Source: an uncultured Psychrobacter sp.
GTDB lineage: Bacteria; Pseudomonadota; Gammaproteobacteria; Pseudomonadales; Moraxellaceae
NCBI RefSeq assembly: GCF_947495825.1
Contig: NZ_CANMAH010000001.1
Coordinates: forward strand, 434,001 to 498,000
Reading direction: 5' to 3'
Length of the DNA stretch: 64,000 nucleotides
The translations under genes were made by a program, and so were the position numbers. Positions within the stretch are counted from its first letter, which is position 1. Each line of letters opens with the position of its first letter. Under the pieces are notes generated by a model. That model made no database searches and was not told the origin of the DNA. It saw nothing but the letters and a program-made list of their open reading frames with translations. Positions 56,712 to 64,000 of the stretch are shown here, in pieces.

Positions 56712-58385
56712 ATGAATTTGAAAACTGAGTCATTGTTCCAATTTTCATCGCTGACTATTATTTTATTATTGTTAGCGTTTTATGGCGGCACGTACTTATT
56801 ATCATTGTTAATTAAAAAGGACAAAGAGACGACGTCAGGCTTTATGGTCGCAGGTCATGGTGTCGGCTTTGGTATGGGTGCAGCCAGTATGACTGCCACC
56901 TGGATTTGGGCAGCATCATTTTATGCCGCAGCCACTTCTGGCTATAAATATGGCGTATCAGGGCCGATACATTATGGCTTTTGGGGTGCGCTGATGATTT
57001 TATTTATTTACCCTTTTGGTATGCGCTTTCGTGAGCTTGCGCCCGATGGTCATACGTTAGGTGAGCTTATTCACGCCCGCCATGGCTCATCAAGCCAATT
57101 AATTTTAGCCATATCTAACCTTATGGGCAGCTTAATTAGCTTGATGGTCAATTTCACTGCAGCTGGGGCGTTGGTGTCCGTATTATCACCGTTATCGTTC
57201 CAAACAGGTGTGATGATCGCAGGTGTCGGGGTACTGAGCTATACTCTAACTTCAGGGTTTCGTGCCTCTGTCTTTACTGATTTTGCTCAATTAGTCGCGC
57301 TTATGGCCATTGGTATCGTTATTATCCCAGCAGTATTATTTGCGATGGGTGGCCCCGAAGTTATGGTCAGCGGTCTATCCAATTTAACGCTTGAGCAGCA
57401 GAATTTCTTTTCGTCTGAAGCCTTTTTCCAACAAGGCGCGCCTTATTTCGTTGCTGTATTGGCTTATGCTATTGGTAACCAAACCATTACGCAGCGCTTA
57501 TTTGCGATTGATAAAACTAAGATTAAAGCCACATTCGTTACTGCCACAGTTGGCTATGCAGGTATCGTCATCGGTCTTGGTATGATTGGTTTGATGGCCT
57601 TAACCATTGGTATCGAACCTCTTGATGGCAATATGAACAACTTGATCCCGCAAATGGTCAGTACTTATTTGCATCCTGTATTTATCGCTCTATTCTTTAT
57701 CTTAGTCATTGGCTCATTGTCATCGACTGCTGATTCGGATTTGTCGGCATTATCGACCATTATGATGGCAGATGTATACGGTAAAAACATCGCTAGAGGT
57801 AAAGTCAAACCTAAGACCATGATGTTAGTTGGTCGTAGTACGATGATTATTGCTACCGTAGTCGGTCTAATCTTTGCTAGCTTCAAACTAGATATTTTAG
57901 TAATGCTGGTATTCGTAGGGGCCTTATGGGGCGCGATTGTCTTCCCTGTGATCGCTAGTGTGTTTTGGAGTCGCGTGACCAATACCGCCTTTACCTCCGC
58001 TGTCATTATCGGTTTGCTGTTTTTCTGCATAGCTCGCTTTGAGCTTTTGCCGATCACTGGTTACACGGCTTTATTCTTTGAAGTATTAGCAAGTGTTGGC
58101 GCCGCAGTCGTGATTGGACTAATGGTATTTGGCTTCTTAGGACGCAAAATTGGTATGTTAGCGGCAGCCATTACGCTGGTATTGATGCTCATCTTCGCTA
58201 CTGGCTTCTTACGTCAGTATATGGTCTTACTCGCCTCACTAACGGCTTATGGTGCTAGTACCATCGTCTGTGTAGTCGTCAGCTTGATGGGTAATGAACG
58301 TTTTGATTTTGAGCTGATCAAAGAGCGTGTTGGTAATTATGATAAAAAAGCTAAAGTATCAAAAGCATCAAATGCGAAAGTATAG
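56712..58385 (+). CDS. Sodium:solute symporter family protein
   Basis: A 557-residue inner-membrane transporter of the SSS family with about 13-14 membrane segments. Typical parts are TSGFMVAGHGVGFGMGAASM (N-terminal sodium-site region), GFRASVFTDFAQLVALM and SSTADSDLSALSTIMMADVY in the core. The length and sequence style resemble urea or amino-acid type SSS members, but the substrate is not clear. The ATG at 56712 follows GCGAGGT with almost no spacing; the TTG two codons later would be better spaced, so the true start may be there. A small membrane peptide gene follows 99 bp later. Confidence 0.9.
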   Translation: MNLKTESLFQFSSLTIILLLLAFYGGTYLLSLLIKKDKETTSGFMVAGHGVGFGMGAASMTATWIWAASFYAAATSGYKYGVSGPIHYGFWGALMILFIYPFGMRFRELAPDGHTLGELIHARHGSSSQLILAISNLMGSLISLMVNFTAAGALVSVLSPLSFQTGVMIAGVGVLSYTLTSGFRASVFTDFAQLVALMAIGIVIIPAVLFAMGGPEVMVSGLSNLTLEQQNFFSSEAFFQQGAPYFVAVLAYAIGNQTITQRLFAIDKTKIKATFVTATVGYAGIVIGLGMIGLMALTIGIEPLDGNMNNLIPQMVSTYLHPVFIALFFILVIGSLSSTADSDLSALSTIMMADVYGKNIARGKVKPKTMMLVGRSTMIIATVVGLIFASFKLDILVMLVFVGALWGAIVFPVIASVFWSRVTNTAFTSAVIIGLLFFCIARFELLPITGYTALFFEVLASVGAAVVIGLMVFGFLGRKIGMLAAAITLVLMLIFATGFLRQYMVLLASLTAYGASTIVCVVVSLMGNERFDFELIKERVGNYDKKAKVSKASNAKV

Positions 58386-58484
58386 ATCATCTTAGGTAAT
58401 GATGGTTAGGCAACGATGGTCAGTAGATAGCTGACCGTTGATTGCTCTTAGATACCATATTTATAAATACTATAAGGAGATATC

Positions 58485-58619
58485 ATGGACAACGTCTTTA
58501 TTTATGGCTTATATATTTTAATTTGGCCTGCGATTACACTTGGTGTACTTGTTTTGATTTGTACTGCAACTTATCGTGACGTCAAAAAAGCCAAACGCAA
58601 TAACAAAGACATCTTATAG
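58485..58619 (+). CDS. Small single-span membrane peptide (44 residues), putative transporter small subunit
   Basis: A 44-codon ORF with a strong AAGGAG ribosome site 6 bases before its ATG. It encodes one membrane helix (IYGLYILIWPAITLGVLVLI) and a basic, cytoplasmic tail (RDVKKAKRNNKD). It follows the sodium:solute symporter gene on the same strand. Small subunits of this shape are known next to SSS transporters (putative transporter small subunit family), so it is probably an accessory of the symporter. A short hairpin (58641-58669, GCTGCAAA paired with TTTGCAGC) lies just downstream. Confidence 0.75.
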   Translation: MDNVFIYGLYILIWPAITLGVLVLICTATYRDVKKAKRNNKDIL

Positions 58620-58788
58620 ACAGATTATTGGACAAATTTAGCTGCAAAGCTCATAGAAGGTTTTGCAGCGTTCATGTCTTATCATCAACTGAGCATTTAT
58701 TGATAAGGCAATAACCGCTCAAATATCTTTAAATAATGATTAAATTGACTTACATTAGTAAATAACCTATTTTTAGCTAAAAAATGAC

Positions 58789-58816
58789 TTGTAATTTAAA
58801 TTATTTTTGCTAATAT
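58789..58816 (+). promoter_or_regulatory. Sigma-70 promoter of tRNA-Cys
   Basis: TTGTAA at 58789-58794 and TAATAT at 58811-58816 are spaced by 16 bp and lie just upstream of the tRNA-Cys gene. Spacing and position fit a -35/-10 pair. Confidence 0.55.
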
Positions 58817-58830
58817 AGTCCACCTTGATT

Positions 58831-58904
58831 GGCTGGATGGCAGAGTGGTCATGCAGCGGACTGCAACTCCGTTAACGCCGGTTCGATTCCGACTCCAGCC
58901 TCCA
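58831..58904 (+). tRNA. tRNA-Cys (GCA), CCA encoded
   Basis: A complete cloverleaf of 74 bases. The acceptor arms GGCTGGA and TCCAGCC pair perfectly. The anticodon loop reads CTGCAAC with anticodon GCA. The T arm GCCGG-TTCGATT-CCGAC is standard. The discriminator base is T, as needed by cysteinyl-tRNA synthetase, and CCA is encoded. Confidence 0.97.
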
Positions 58905-58934
58905 ATTATTTATTAACTTTACGTTAATTTAGGC

Positions 58935-58962
58935 TTGCATTATTAGCACAACAGCTTATAAT
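58935..58962 (+). promoter_or_regulatory. Sigma-70 promoter of tRNA-Leu
   Basis: TTGCAT at 58935-58940 and a perfect TATAAT at 58957-58962 are separated by 16 bp. They lie about 67 bp upstream of the tRNA-Leu gene, leaving a short 5' leader for RNase P removal. Confidence 0.7.
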
Positions 58963-59028
58963 AGCGACCACTTATCTAGTAACTAGATGGTCTATCAGCT
59001 AGCTTACATTTTAGATAAAACAAGTTTT

Positions 59029-59115
59029 GCCCGGGTGGTGAAATTGGTAGACACAAGGGATTTAAAATCCCTCGCTCTAACGAGCGTGCCGGTTCAAGTC
59101 CGGCTCCGGGTACCA
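59029..59115 (+). tRNA. tRNA-Leu (TAA), CCA encoded; attachment site of the adjacent integrase
   Basis: An 87-base class II tRNA with a long variable arm. The anticodon loop TTTAAAA lies in a GGGA/TCCC stem, giving anticodon TAA. The variable arm CTCGCTCTAACGAGC is long, as required for leucine tRNAs. The T arm GCCGG-TTCAAGT-CCGGC and the CCA end are present. The tyrosine integrase begins 164 bp downstream, so the 3' end of this tRNA is the likely left attachment site of the island. The right copy is outside the window. Confidence 0.96.
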
Positions 59116-59148
59116 TTACATAGTCCTATACTATCTTATAGAACAGCT

Positions 59149-59172
59149 AAAGCCCCTGATATCAGGGGCTTT
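59149..59172 (+). terminator. Palindromic terminator after tRNA-Leu
   Basis: AAAGCCCCTGAT and ATCAGGGGCTTT form a perfect 24-base palindrome 34 bp past the tRNA-Leu gene, with a T-rich base just after. It probably ends the tRNA transcript and shields the integrase from it. Confidence 0.75.
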
Positions 59173-59228
59173 GTTGTATCTGACGTCTTATACTGTCCTG
59201 CTATATCTATCCCAATCCATGCATCTGA

Positions 59229-59264
59229 TGTACACTACTATGTACACTGGTTTTTAAATGTACA
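59229..59264 (+). promoter_or_regulatory. Triple TGTACA motif upstream of the integrase gene
   Basis: The 6-bp palindrome TGTACA occurs three times at 59229, 59241 and 59259, spaced by 12 and 18 bp, just before the integrase start at 59279. They may be integrase arm sites or operators. That is inference. Confidence 0.4.
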
Positions 59265-59278
59265 TTGGGGTATCAGTC

Positions 59279-60643
59279 ATGGAAGCACGCAAACCTATTA
59301 GCTCTGATCGTAGTATTAGCAGCCATAAAGCTAGTGACAAAGAATATCTCGTCTCTGTCAAAAACTATCCCATGCTGTATCTCATGGTCAGACCTAACGG
59401 CACTAAGTCTTGGGTTTATCGCTACCTGTCTCCTACTCATTCAAAAAATAAACGTATATCGCTTGGTGTTTATCCAAACGTATCGTTTTTACGTGCCTGT
59501 GAAATCTGGCGTGACTATGAAGAGCTACTAAGTCGTAATATTGATCCCAAAGATCATCGTGAAGAGTTAAAGAATAGTATTATTAGTAAAACTAAAAACT
59601 CTTTTAATCATTTTGCTTGGAAGTATTTTGAAGGACTAGAGCAGACTCAAAAAGGTAATACGTTGATTCGTAAAAAAGGACGTTTAGAGCTTATATGTTC
59701 CTATATTGGTAATGAACCTATTAGTGAAATTGGCTCACCTAGAATGCTCGAAGTGCTTTTAGACATCCAAGCTAAGTCATTAAACAAAGCTGGCAAGCCC
59801 ACAGATAAGGCTGAACGCTGCGCGGGTATAGCTAGTGATGTATTTGTCTATGCGGGAGCTCGCGGCTTCTGTAGTAGCAATCCAGCCGCTTTAATTAAAA
59901 GCCAACTGGCTAAGTCGAGCTATGGTCATCGTCCTGCGATCACTAAGCCTAAAGCACTAGCTAAGCTGCTACGTGATATCGAGACTATAGAAGGTGATCC
60001 AAACACTATCAACTCTCTTAGGCTATTGGCGTTACTGTTCGTGCGTAATGGTGATCTACGCCGTATGCGCTGGACTGATATCGATCTAGATGCTGGCAGG
60101 TGGACATTAAAGCCGCTCAAAGGACAAGGCAAGGTAAACATGGTCAAGGACATGGTCGTGCCTCTACCTCGTCAAGCGGTGGCTATTTTGCGTGAGCAGC
60201 AAAAGATCAACGGTCATACTAAATTTGTCTTCTACAGTGAGACGGCAAAAAAACATCAGATCATCTCTGATGCGACAGCAAATAAGCGATTAAAGGACTT
60301 AGGTTATAAAGACATACATTGTGCTCATGGCTTCAGAGCCACGGCAAAGACCATCCTACAAGAGCAATTAAAGTATCCTCTCGTGCTTGTAGAGATGGCA
60401 TTGGGTCATACAACCAAAGACCCTAATGGCACTGCTTATGGACGGTTTGAGTATATAGATGATCGTAGTGAGATGATGCAAAACTGGGCTGACTATTTAG
60501 ACGCATTGCGAGAAGGCAGAGATACCGCTAAGTTTAGAGCCGATGCGCAAACCAAAGCTGACTCTACCGCGCAGCTGCAAGCATTGATTGATCAGCTTGG
60601 CGAAGATAAGGTACTTGAGCTATTGAAACTCAATGCTCAATAG
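59279..60643 (+). CDS. Tyrosine recombinase/integrase of a tRNA-Leu genomic island
   Basis: A 454-residue integrase from ATG 59279 (GGGG ribosome site), type DUF4102/P4-like. The N-terminal arm-binding part (YLVSVKNYPMLYLMVRPNGT, SWVYRYLSP, KNKRISLGVYP) is typical. Catalytic residues: Arg in LFVRNGDLRRMRW (about 262), HGFRATAKT (His and Arg), GHTTKDPNGTAYGRF and the Tyr following. The seven extra codons before it (to 59258) are less likely to be used. It sits next to tRNA-Leu and transcribes away from it, the classical layout of island integrases. A defence-type gene set follows. Confidence 0.93.
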   Translation: MEARKPISSDRSISSHKASDKEYLVSVKNYPMLYLMVRPNGTKSWVYRYLSPTHSKNKRISLGVYPNVSFLRACEIWRDYEELLSRNIDPKDHREELKNSIISKTKNSFNHFAWKYFEGLEQTQKGNTLIRKKGRLELICSYIGNEPISEIGSPRMLEVLLDIQAKSLNKAGKPTDKAERCAGIASDVFVYAGARGFCSSNPAALIKSQLAKSSYGHRPAITKPKALAKLLRDIETIEGDPNTINSLRLLALLFVRNGDLRRMRWTDIDLDAGRWTLKPLKGQGKVNMVKDMVVPLPRQAVAILREQQKINGHTKFVFYSETAKKHQIISDATANKRLKDLGYKDIHCAHGFRATAKTILQEQLKYPLVLVEMALGHTTKDPNGTAYGRFEYIDDRSEMMQNWADYLDALREGRDTAKFRADAQTKADSTAQLQALIDQLGEDKVLELLKLNAQ

Positions 60644-60784
60644 CTCATATTAAAATTCATTTAAGATATTGATGTTTAAAAGTATTGAAACATATATTAT
60701 TAATTAAAAGGCTTTTTTTCATTTAGAATGGTCAGTGATAGATATTTAAGTATTTAAACGATTACTTGTATTATTACGATACTA

Positions 60785-62884
60785 TTAATAAACGCTTTCA
60801 CCCATCTGCTTTTCTAGGCCTTGTCTAATAAGGCCCATCACATAGGGCAGATCAGAAATATCACTAAGCCCAATCTCAACATCACCATTTCCCCAACGAC
60901 CGAGATTACTTACATCTCTAGCTATGCCTTTAGGATCATTTAGCTCATGAAAACGTAAATTAATAGATAATCTCAATTTGCTTTTTAATGGTACTACATC
61001 AACAAAATTGGTTTCTGCTTTAAATGCTACGTATAGCTTTAATATATCTTCAGTAACACTAGGATCAAGAGCCATTACTTCTTTACGGAGCTGCTGAAAG
61101 AGATCATGCATTGGTGCGTCTTTAGCTAGATGGGTGTGATCAGCCAATGTGTAGCCTTCATGCAGTGGAGGCATATCATTATAAGCCTGTAATATACTCT
61201 CTGATAAATGAGGTGCCACCCATACTGCAATAGCGCGATTGGCAAGTTTTCTAGCTCTCGTACTAATTGTGTTTTCATTCCATGAGCTACAGCTTCTTAG
61301 ATCTTCGTTGAGTATAAGTGGACTGTTCTTAAAACCACCTGTCATATCACGTTTTTCAATAAATGGGCGGTCACTGTATTCAGAGTTATAACCAGTTAGC
61401 GTTAAGTTGCCAAGCGTATGCAAATAAGTCGCATGCACTTGTTGCCAGTCAGCGCCGAGCTCTTCTTGCCACTGCTTTGAAAGCCTTTCATTCTGAGGCA
61501 TGATATGCTCTATAGTATATTCATCTACTAAAACAAGCTCTTTGCGCTCAAAATTCTCAAAACGACGTAGCCAATAACTACGACTACGAAAATTATATAA
61601 GTCACGAATAATCAGTTCACGTTTAAACTCATCGTCATTTGGGAATCTTTTATAAGAACGTAATCCGATCAAGTGAGCTTTGATGCTCTCTAAATAACGA
61701 TCTTTATCAAGCGCTTTATGAAAAGTTGCAAAGGTTTTATTCAATGAGTTCGTAGGGATTGCACATACCGCACGACGAAAGACATACGATTCGATTAAGC
61801 GGACTGCATCAAAGAAGTCATCTTTGCTAAGCTGTCCTAAACTATAGTCATGATAAAGCTCAAGTAAGAAAGGATAAGCCACATCAACTTTTAGCTCGCA
61901 CAAATCTTTAAATGCCACTGCTAGTTGTTTATCAGTTTCTTTTCCCAATGCCATTGCACAGAAGTACTTAGCAAAAGAGTGAATGTCGGCAACCAGTTGA
62001 TCTACATTTGACCCTTTTGCTTCAAGCCTTTGAGCATGGTGCTTGAAAGCTTCATATACACCATCAAGTCTAGGTATATCGCCTGTTTTTACCGTTAAAT
62101 AGTGACGCATAAAGCTATCAAAGTAATCGCCATAGCTCTCCTGTCCAAACTCGACCTCCATAGGTCGCCAATGATCATAATACAGATCAGCTTGATGATC
62201 TGGCTCCAATCCCATCAACACAAAATTGCGAATTAAATCGGCTTGGCTCAGCGCTTTACCAGTAGAGTTCATGCTTTCAAAAATCAGCTGTGGATTGTCT
62301 TGGTCTCGACTTAGAGCTATATCAACAATGATTACCTTAGATAAACCACGACAAAGCTGCTCTAGGTTACCATTTAGTTTTGCTATCTGTGTATCAAAGA
62401 AATCGAAGTTTTCTTTAATCCGTAATGAGAAGTCCTGTGGAAGTGATTTTTGTGTGACTAGTGATAAAAAACTATCTTTATCTGTTTGGGTCAAAATCAG
62501 CTTATAACCACGCTCACCATCTTCTAGTGGATTTAGCAAATAATAGTTGCGCAATTTTTTAGCTGAGAATCCTTCAACGGGTTCAGAATCCCCAAGATGC
62601 CGAGATAAAGCTTCTAAAAGAAGCATAGCCGTAGTTAGTCGCTGCTGACCATCAATGACTAGTAGAGGTGATTGGCTAGAAACTTGATACAGTCCCTTTT
62701 CAATGTAAACAACAGAGCCAATAAAATGAGCGCCAACGGCATCATTGTTGCCTGCTCGCATGATGTCATCCCATAACTGACGGCATTGCTGCTCAGTCCA
62801 GGAGTAGGTACGTTGATATATAGGAATGATAAATTGTGGTGACTTCTTTAAAAAATCAAGGAGTTTGGCTTCGGTTGCTTTCAT
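60785..62884 (-). CDS. DUF262/DUF1524 (GmrSD-like) protein with C-terminal DUF5655-like domain
   Basis: A 699-residue protein. The N-terminal DUF262 domain holds IPIYQRTYSW (residues 20-29), IDGQQRLTT (about 77-85) and MNSTGKALSQADLIRNF (205-221). DUF1524, an HNH-type nuclease domain, has EYTIEHIMPQNE (455-466, His460) and LGNLTLTGYNSEYSDRPF (491-508). The C-terminal part (about 600-699, LRLSINLRFHELNDPKGIAR, SDISDLPYVMGLI) resembles DUF5655. The GmrSD family cuts modified (glucosylated) phage DNA in type IV restriction, and such proteins are frequent in defence islands. It lies between the island integrase and a type I restriction gene, so a defence role is likely; target DNA is unknown. Confidence 0.87.
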   Translation of the reverse strand: MKATEAKLLDFLKKSPQFIIPIYQRTYSWTEQQCRQLWDDIMRAGNNDAVGAHFIGSVVYIEKGLYQVSSQSPLLVIDGQQRLTTAMLLLEALSRHLGDSEPVEGFSAKKLRNYYLLNPLEDGERGYKLILTQTDKDSFLSLVTQKSLPQDFSLRIKENFDFFDTQIAKLNGNLEQLCRGLSKVIIVDIALSRDQDNPQLIFESMNSTGKALSQADLIRNFVLMGLEPDHQADLYYDHWRPMEVEFGQESYGDYFDSFMRHYLTVKTGDIPRLDGVYEAFKHHAQRLEAKGSNVDQLVADIHSFAKYFCAMALGKETDKQLAVAFKDLCELKVDVAYPFLLELYHDYSLGQLSKDDFFDAVRLIESYVFRRAVCAIPTNSLNKTFATFHKALDKDRYLESIKAHLIGLRSYKRFPNDDEFKRELIIRDLYNFRSRSYWLRRFENFERKELVLVDEYTIEHIMPQNERLSKQWQEELGADWQQVHATYLHTLGNLTLTGYNSEYSDRPFIEKRDMTGGFKNSPLILNEDLRSCSSWNENTISTRARKLANRAIAVWVAPHLSESILQAYNDMPPLHEGYTLADHTHLAKDAPMHDLFQQLRKEVMALDPSVTEDILKLYVAFKAETNFVDVVPLKSKLRLSINLRFHELNDPKGIARDVSNLGRWGNGDVEIGLSDISDLPYVMGLIRQGLEKQMGESVY

Positions 62885-62920
62885 GACAGTACATATACCT
62901 TATTCAATATTGTGTTTAGG

Positions 62921-64000
62921 CTAGCGATCTTTCTGCTCAAATAGCTGCTTAGCAAGCCGCTTAGCAACCTTGGATTTAATCTCTTCATTCATCATGACGG
63001 TATTACATATATCGCCGTGGCTATCGATGCGCTTTAAAAATAAATCGATCAATCTGCCCGATAAATACTCAGTAAAGCTGTCTAACTTATTACTATTCAT
63101 TGATTGAACGATAGCTTCATCGCTTAGCGCTTCCTCCACAATTTGATCAAAGAACATCTGATCAGCAGGCGTAAAATCTGTACCAAAAGCGTCATTAAGC
63201 TCAGTTATCATCTTAGATACGTGATCAGTGGCTTTAGTCTGTCCTGTGCCTACATCAGTAGAACCTTTTAAGTCTTTAGCATCACTATCATTTAGCTTGA
63301 TACTACCCTCACCGACTTTTTCTAAGCGATAAAACTGTAGCGTGACGTCTTTTGATATATCGATCCGCGTATCCTTGCTACCTTTGGGTAATGATCTAAG
63401 CAGCATTCGTAGATAGGCATAACGCTGTTCATGAATAGTGTCCGCATAAGGCATGATCTGAGAGACGAGCTGATATAGATTAAGATAGCTTTGTACTTGC
63501 GATTTAAACAGTCTTTGTTTCTCTAATTTTTGTTCTATATCGTCCTGATGTGAGATAGCATTGTATCGTTCGACAGCTACATCCATAATACTGTTGAGCT
63601 GTTGGTGATCTTTTTTGGATAGCTTGTGCTTACCTTTGAACCATATTTCAGAAAACTGTGTTATATCTTGAGCGAAGTATATGCCCCACTCGTTAAGTGT
63701 GTGCGCAAGCTCAGTAAGTTTCGTATCGTCAGGTATGTCCCCTAAAGCCGTCACATCATAATAAGGTTTAAATGCCTTTTTTATGTCAGCATCAGTATTG
63801 ACAAAGTCCAGCACGAACACGTCATCTTTACCGTTAGCAGTACGGTTTAGGCGCGATAGCGTCTGTACCGCTTGTACGCCCGATAGCTTTTTATCTACAA
63901 ACATCGTATGCAGTAGCGGTTGATCAAAGCCTGTCTGATATTTATCAGCCACGAGCAGTACTTGATACTCATCCGTATCGAACTTCTCAGGTAGCTCTTT
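62921..64000 (-). CDS. hsdR: Type I restriction enzyme HsdR subunit, C-terminal part (cut by window edge)
   Basis: The frame is open from the window edge (64000) to the stop at 62921, so only the last 360 codons are seen. The first visible residues KELPEKFDTDEYQVLLVADK, then YQTGFDQPLLHTMFVDKKL, are the motif V/VI part of the SF2 translocase domain of HsdR. SRLNRTANGKDDVFVLDFVN continues it. The C-terminal helical domain (LSDEAIVQSMNSNKLDSF) ends the protein. The nuclease domain and the first helicase half are outside. The GTG at 63952 is internal. It lies 37 bp upstream of the DUF262 gene on the same strand; hsdM and hsdS are expected beyond the window. Together they suggest a type I plus type IV-like restriction module. 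Confidence 0.92.
   Translation of the reverse strand, partial: KELPEKFDTDEYQVLLVADKYQTGFDQPLLHTMFVDKKLSGVQAVQTLSRLNRTANGKDDVFVLDFVNTDADIKKAFKPYYDVTALGDIPDDTKLTELAHTLNEWGIYFAQDITQFSEIWFKGKHKLSKKDHQQLNSIMDVAVERYNAISHQDDIEQKLEKQRLFKSQVQSYLNLYQLVSQIMPYADTIHEQRYAYLRMLLRSLPKGSKDTRIDISKDVTLQFYRLEKVGEGSIKLNDSDAKDLKGSTDVGTGQTKATDHVSKMITELNDAFGTDFTPADQMFFDQIVEEALSDEAIVQSMNSNKLDSFTEYLSGRLIDLFLKRIDSHGDICNTVMMNEEIKSKVAKRLAKQLFEQKDR

Overview
The window reads as chromosome of a Moraxellaceae gammaproteobacterium, most likely Psychrobacter. This is inferred from the housekeeping gene order (rlmN-pilW-rodZ-ispG-hisS-yfgM-like-bamB-der, and hisZ-purA), the moderately AT-rich composition and the amino acid style of the proteins. 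No marker gene settles the genus, and no database search was possible.

Region 1 (1-14.3 kb) is catabolic. It starts with the N-terminal two thirds of a periplasmic copper amine oxidase. Two short-chain dehydrogenases and a large acyl-CoA dehydrogenase follow, divergent from a GlxA-type AraC regulator, with paired GTC-N6-GAC dyads in the shared intergenic region. Next is a set that fits arginine breakdown through 2-ketoarginine: a FAD D-amino acid dehydrogenase, a RidA imine deaminase, a LysR regulator, a guanidinobutyrase (gbuA), a ThDP-dependent 2-ketoarginine decarboxylase (aruI) and a YjiH-type membrane protein. A probable 174-bp MITE and an 86-bp dyad repeat sit between the two dehydrogenases.

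Region 2 (14.4-28.9 kb) is the most unusual part: an orphan type VI secretion (T6SS) vgrG island with no structural T6SS genes. Downstream of vgrG lie a predicted effector with LysM, M15-like peptidase and N-acetylmuramidase domains, then three tandem lipoproteins. An IS3 insertion next to an IS630 remnant interrupts the run. Beyond it lie a CHAP-type amidase effector with an overlapping exported partner, further lipoproteins, a decayed M23 effector and an IS3 remnant. Small genes are much more AT-rich than vgrG. The layout suggests successive effector/immunity cassettes added behind one vgrG, with the distal ones decaying.

Region 3 (29-58.6 kb) is conserved backbone: a UvrD-like helicase, surE-nlpD, a D,D-carboxypeptidase, an orphan sensor kinase with a pseudo-receiver, the isoprenoid / cell shape / outer-membrane cluster, ndk, purA, hisZ, a CorA transporter and folD. 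It ends with a sodium:solute symporter preceded by a long leader that closes in a terminator-like hairpin, and followed by a 44-residue membrane peptide.

Region 4 (58.8-64 kb) is the left end of an integrated island: tRNA-Cys, tRNA-Leu, a tyrosine integrase next to the tRNA-Leu 3' end, a DUF262/DUF1524 (GmrSD-like) protein and the C-terminal part of a type I restriction HsdR subunit cut by the window edge. This looks like a defence island.
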